Positions 31,259 to 33,569 of a stretch of 33,569 nucleotides of DNA are shown piece after piece. Every line of letters starts with the position of its first letter. Position 1 is the first letter of the stretch. This DNA comes from an uncultured Oscillospiraceae bacterium. Lineage in GTDB: Bacteria > Bacillota > Clostridia > Oscillospirales > Oscillospiraceae. The position numbers and the translations under genes are program-made. A model generated the notes under the pieces. It worked only from the letters and a program-made list of their open reading frames with translations. It was not told the origin of the DNA and ran no database searches. Location: NCBI GenBank assembly GCA_934533005.1, contig CAKTBC010000009.1:1-33569 (forward strand), given 5' to 3'.

Positions 31259-31708
31259 ATGCTCAAGCACATTTCCCCGGTATTTTCCCCGGAGCTGCTC
31301 GCGGCGATCTATGCCATGGGCCACGGCGACACGATCGTCCTTGCCGACGGCAACTTCCCCTCGGACGGGGTGAGCCGCCGCGGTACGGCAAAGCTCATCC
31401 GCGCCGACGGCCACGGTATCCCGGAGCTGCTCGACGCCATTTTGGAGCTGATGCCGCTCGACACCCATGTGGAGACCCCGGTGCTGTATATGGCAAAGTC
31501 CGAGTGCGACCGCGATCTCGCGCTGCCCATTCTGGATGAGTATGAAAAGATCCTCGAAAAATACGACAAGCGCGGCGGCGCGTGCACGGGCTTTGTGGGG
31601 CGCTTCGCCTTTTACGAAAGGGCGGAAAAGGCCTGCTACATCGTGCAGACCGGCGAAACGGCGCTCTACGCCAACATCATTCTGCAAAAAGGCGTCGTCA
31701 AGCGCTGA
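31259..31708 (+). CDS. RbsD/FucU-family sugar mutarotase
   Basis: Members interconvert anomers of free sugars such as fucose or ribose. The 149-residue protein reads AIYAMGHGDTIVLADGNFPSDG near the start, IRADGHGIPELLDAILELMPLD in the middle and GRFAFYERAEKACYIVQTGE then YANIILQKGVVKR at the end. The catalytic His (H22) and Asp (D24, D30) positions are kept, and the GHGD/RADG/FYERA pattern is closer to FucU than to RbsD. AAAGGAGG precedes the ATG. It opens a run of sugar genes, with a PfkB kinase 55 bases downstream. Confidence 0.93.
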   Translation: MLKHISPVFSPELLAAIYAMGHGDTIVLADGNFPSDGVSRRGTAKLIRADGHGIPELLDAILELMPLDTHVETPVLYMAKSECDRDLALPILDEYEKILEKYDKRGGACTGFVGRFAFYERAEKACYIVQTGETALYANIILQKGVVKR

Positions 31709-31763
31709 GCGCGGCGCGATTACGCGATCATCGGAAAAGAATAAAACAAAAGGAAGTGTCGCA

Positions 31764-32774
31764 ATGAACCGAAAGCCCCGCATTCTTGTTGTTGGTATCT
31801 TCGTCATGGACCTCATCGCCTCTACGAAAAAAGCGCCGAACTCCGGCGAGACCGTGATCGGTCTCGATTTCCGCACGGCGCCGGGCGGAAAGGGTGCGAA
31901 CCAGGCGGTGCAGTGCGCGCGTCTCGGCGCGGATGTCACGATGGTCGGCCGCGTCGGCAGCGACGCCTATGGCCGCGAGACCGTCGCGGCGGCGGCAGCC
32001 GCCGGGGTGGACGTGTCGCGCGTGAACGTAGACCCCGAAAAGCCGACGGGCGTTTCCGCCATCACGCTGGAGATCACGGAAACCGGCGCGCACAACCGCA
32101 TCGTCGTCTGCCCCGGCGCGAACCATGCGATCACCGTGGAGGAGATCTCGTGGATCAAAGACGAAGTAAAAAACTACGATCTCGTCATGCTGCAATTTGA
32201 GCTGCCGATGTTCATCAACGAGGCCGTGGCAAACTGGGCGCACGAGGCCGGCGTGCCGGTCATGGTGAACCCCGCCCCCGCCGCGCCCGTATCGCCGGAG
32301 CTTTTCCGCTGCGCCACGTTCTTCTCCCCGAACGAGCACGAGGCCGCCGCCATGGCGGGGCACCCCATCCGCGTGGACGAGAACGGCGTGAACGAGGACG
32401 ACCTGCGCGCCGTCGCGGAAATTTTCCGCGAAAAGGGTGTGGAAAACCTCATTGTGACGCTCGGCAGCAACGGCTCCGTCGCCGTGAATGACAAGGGCGT
32501 TGCGCGGGTCAACAGCGTGAAAATGCCCGTCGTGGCGGACACCACGGCGGCGGGCGACTCGTTTGTGGCGGCGTTCAGCACGCTCTGGTGCGCGGGGCTT
32601 CCGCCGCGCCAGGCGCTGGCGTTTGCGAGCCACGCCGCAGCGATCACCGTTTCGCGCCATGGCGCCATCCCGAGCCTCCCGACGCTTGCGGAGGTAACGG
32701 CGCTGCTGCGCGAGCGCGGATACGAGGATATGGATTACGGCCTTCTGGCACGTCTGGAGGAGGAAAAAGCATGA
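31764..32774 (+). CDS. Ribokinase-like PfkB-family carbohydrate kinase
   Basis: The 336-residue protein has GGKGANQAVQCARLG (from residue 41), the first PfkB signature, VGRVGSDAYG, the FFSPNEHEA segment and the second signature DTTAAGDSFVAAFSTLW holding the anion hole and catalytic aspartate. The GGKGANQA form and RVGSDxxG are closest to ribokinases, so a pentose or related sugar is phosphorylated. AAGGAAG precedes the ATG at 31764; the upstream extension of the frame lies inside the mutarotase gene. Its TGA overlaps the ATG of the next gene, indicating translational coupling. Confidence 0.94.
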   Translation: MNRKPRILVVGIFVMDLIASTKKAPNSGETVIGLDFRTAPGGKGANQAVQCARLGADVTMVGRVGSDAYGRETVAAAAAAGVDVSRVNVDPEKPTGVSAITLEITETGAHNRIVVCPGANHAITVEEISWIKDEVKNYDLVMLQFELPMFINEAVANWAHEAGVPVMVNPAPAAPVSPELFRCATFFSPNEHEAAAMAGHPIRVDENGVNEDDLRAVAEIFREKGVENLIVTLGSNGSVAVNDKGVARVNSVKMPVVADTTAAGDSFVAAFSTLWCAGLPPRQALAFASHAAAITVSRHGAIPSLPTLAEVTALLRERGYEDMDYGLLARLEEEKA

Positions 32775-33382
32775 AAAACGAAGGAAAAGCCGCGCTGGCG
32801 CATCTGACCGCGTCGGCAGAGAAGGAATTTTGCGCGTTTCTCGCGCAGCAGACGCCGGAGGCGTATGAGGATGCCGTTGCGCTCATCGAAGAGTGCCGCG
32901 CCGCGGGGCACCGCGTCCATGTGACCGGCATCGGAAAGCCCGGCCATGTGGCGGCGTATGCCGCCTCACTGCTCTCGTCCACCGGCACGCCGTCCTACTT
33001 TCTCCACGGCACGGAGGCGGTGCACGGCTCCTGCGGCCAGCTTGAGGAAGGCGATGTTGTCATCGCCATTTCCAACTCCGGCGAGACGATGGAGCTCAAG
33101 GCCACGGTGCTCGCCGTGAAGAACAACGGATGCCGCGTCATCGGCATCACCGGCAACGCAGAAAGCTGGCTCGCAAAGGAGAGCGACGCGCTGCTTCTCG
33201 CGCATGTGGACGAGGAGGGCGGCCCGCTCAACCGTGCGCCGCGCAACTCCGTTCTGGCGGAGATGTTCGTTTTGCAGGCGCTTTCCGCCATATTGCAGGC
33301 GGACGTGGCGCAGACCCCGGCGCAGTATGTCCGCCGCCACCCGGGCGGCGCGCTCGGCAAGATCCGCGATAACGAGCGCTGA
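32771..33382 (+). CDS. SIS-domain sugar-phosphate isomerase, KdsD/GutQ-like without CBS domains
   Basis: The 203-residue protein is a single SIS domain: VTGIGKPGHVAAYAASLLSS (51-70), FLHGTEAVHG, VVIAISNSGETMELK (96-110) and HPGGALGKI at the end. These match arabinose-5-phosphate isomerases (KdsD/GutQ), which normally carry two C-terminal CBS domains that are absent here. With the kinase it overlaps by four bases, it probably interconverts the phosphorylated sugar made by that kinase (aldose/ketose). GGAGGA lies upstream within the kinase gene. The sugar cannot be named; ribulose/arabinose-type 5-phosphates are reasonable guesses. Confidence 0.9.
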   Translation: MKNEGKAALAHLTASAEKEFCAFLAQQTPEAYEDAVALIEECRAAGHRVHVTGIGKPGHVAAYAASLLSSTGTPSYFLHGTEAVHGSCGQLEEGDVVIAISNSGETMELKATVLAVKNNGCRVIGITGNAESWLAKESDALLLAHVDEEGGPLNRAPRNSVLAEMFVLQALSAILQADVAQTPAQYVRRHPGGALGKIRDNER

Positions 33383-33417
33383 AATTCACACACCCTGCGG
33401 GAGAAAGAGGAAAAAGC

Positions 33418-33569
33418 ATGAAAAACGTGACCTCGGATAAGCGCAATCTCTGGATGTTCCCCCTCGGTACGGTCGGACGGGATATGATCTACAACCTGTT
33501 CACCAACTTCATTTTCACCTATATCCTGTTTACGCGCCATCTCACCGCCGCGCAGCTCGGCGCGGTGAC
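33418..33569 (+). CDS. Transporter N-terminus, GPH/MFS sugar symporter type (cut by the window edge)
   Basis: Only 50 residues are visible, beginning MKNVTSDKRNLWMFPLGTVG then RDMIYNLFTNFIFTYILFTR, followed by LTAAQLGAV. A short cytoplasmic start, the FPLGTVGRDM turn and the first membrane helix are typical of GPH-type cation:sugar symporters. AGAGG lies before the ATG. Its place behind mutarotase, kinase and isomerase genes fits sugar uptake for the operon. Confidence 0.78.
   Translation, partial: MKNVTSDKRNLWMFPLGTVGRDMIYNLFTNFIFTYILFTRHLTAAQLGAV

Overview
The window looks like a chromosome segment of a GC-rich, spore-forming gut Clostridia member, probably Oscillospirales. The grounds are a germination protease gene (gpr), a chromosomal parA-parB pair with Bacillus-type parS sites, consensus sigma-A promoters with AGGAGG ribosome binding sites, a GtrA/TtcA/serpin/GPH gene mix typical of that group, and dispersed palindromic repeats of the kind common in those genomes. 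Species cannot be named from the sequence alone.

Layout. 1-2.2 kb: partial lipid kinase, rpsT and the divergent gpr. 2.18-2.28 kb: three parS sites, then a promoter and a co-directional run parA-parB-serS-MBL-fold protein-gtrA ending at a shared terminator (6.74 kb). 6.8-7.76 kb: rplM-rpsI operon on the minus strand with a consensus promoter and a structured leader. 7.87-8.64 kb: TtcA-like tRNA thiolase. 8.64-9.15 kb: non-coding block with three different palindromic repeats. 9.16-19.08 kb: one 3308-residue secreted repeat protein, almost a third of the window, whose C-terminal domain resembles a metallophosphoesterase that has lost its metal ligands. 19.1-19.44 kb: a dense hairpin array between two near-identical stem-loops.

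19.45-25.9 kb: HD-domain protein, cysK, a divergent three-cysteine Rrf2 regulator, a serpin lipoprotein, a small alarmone synthetase and a SulP transporter. cysK/Rrf2 share an intergenic region with two good promoters and a dyad at the cysK transcription start, suggesting cysteine or Fe-S dependent control. 25.95-27.35 kb: DUF805 protein with a G/Y/Q/N-rich tail and a PHP phosphoesterase.

27.4-31.06 kb: a self-contained regulated module, made of a GntR/FadR-type regulator divergent from a CrtI-like FAD oxidoreductase and a ferredoxin-reductase-like partner. Each side has its own promoter followed by a near-identical 15-bp palindrome, so both transcription units appear controlled by the same regulator. 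This is the best candidate here for an undescribed metabolic system. 31.2-33.57 kb: start of a sugar operon (FucU/RbsD-like mutarotase, PfkB kinase, SIS isomerase, truncated GPH/MFS transporter).

No rRNA, tRNA, CRISPR array, insertion sequence or phage gene was recognised. Long antisense reading frames, including one of 8.9 kb, are attributed to codon bias.
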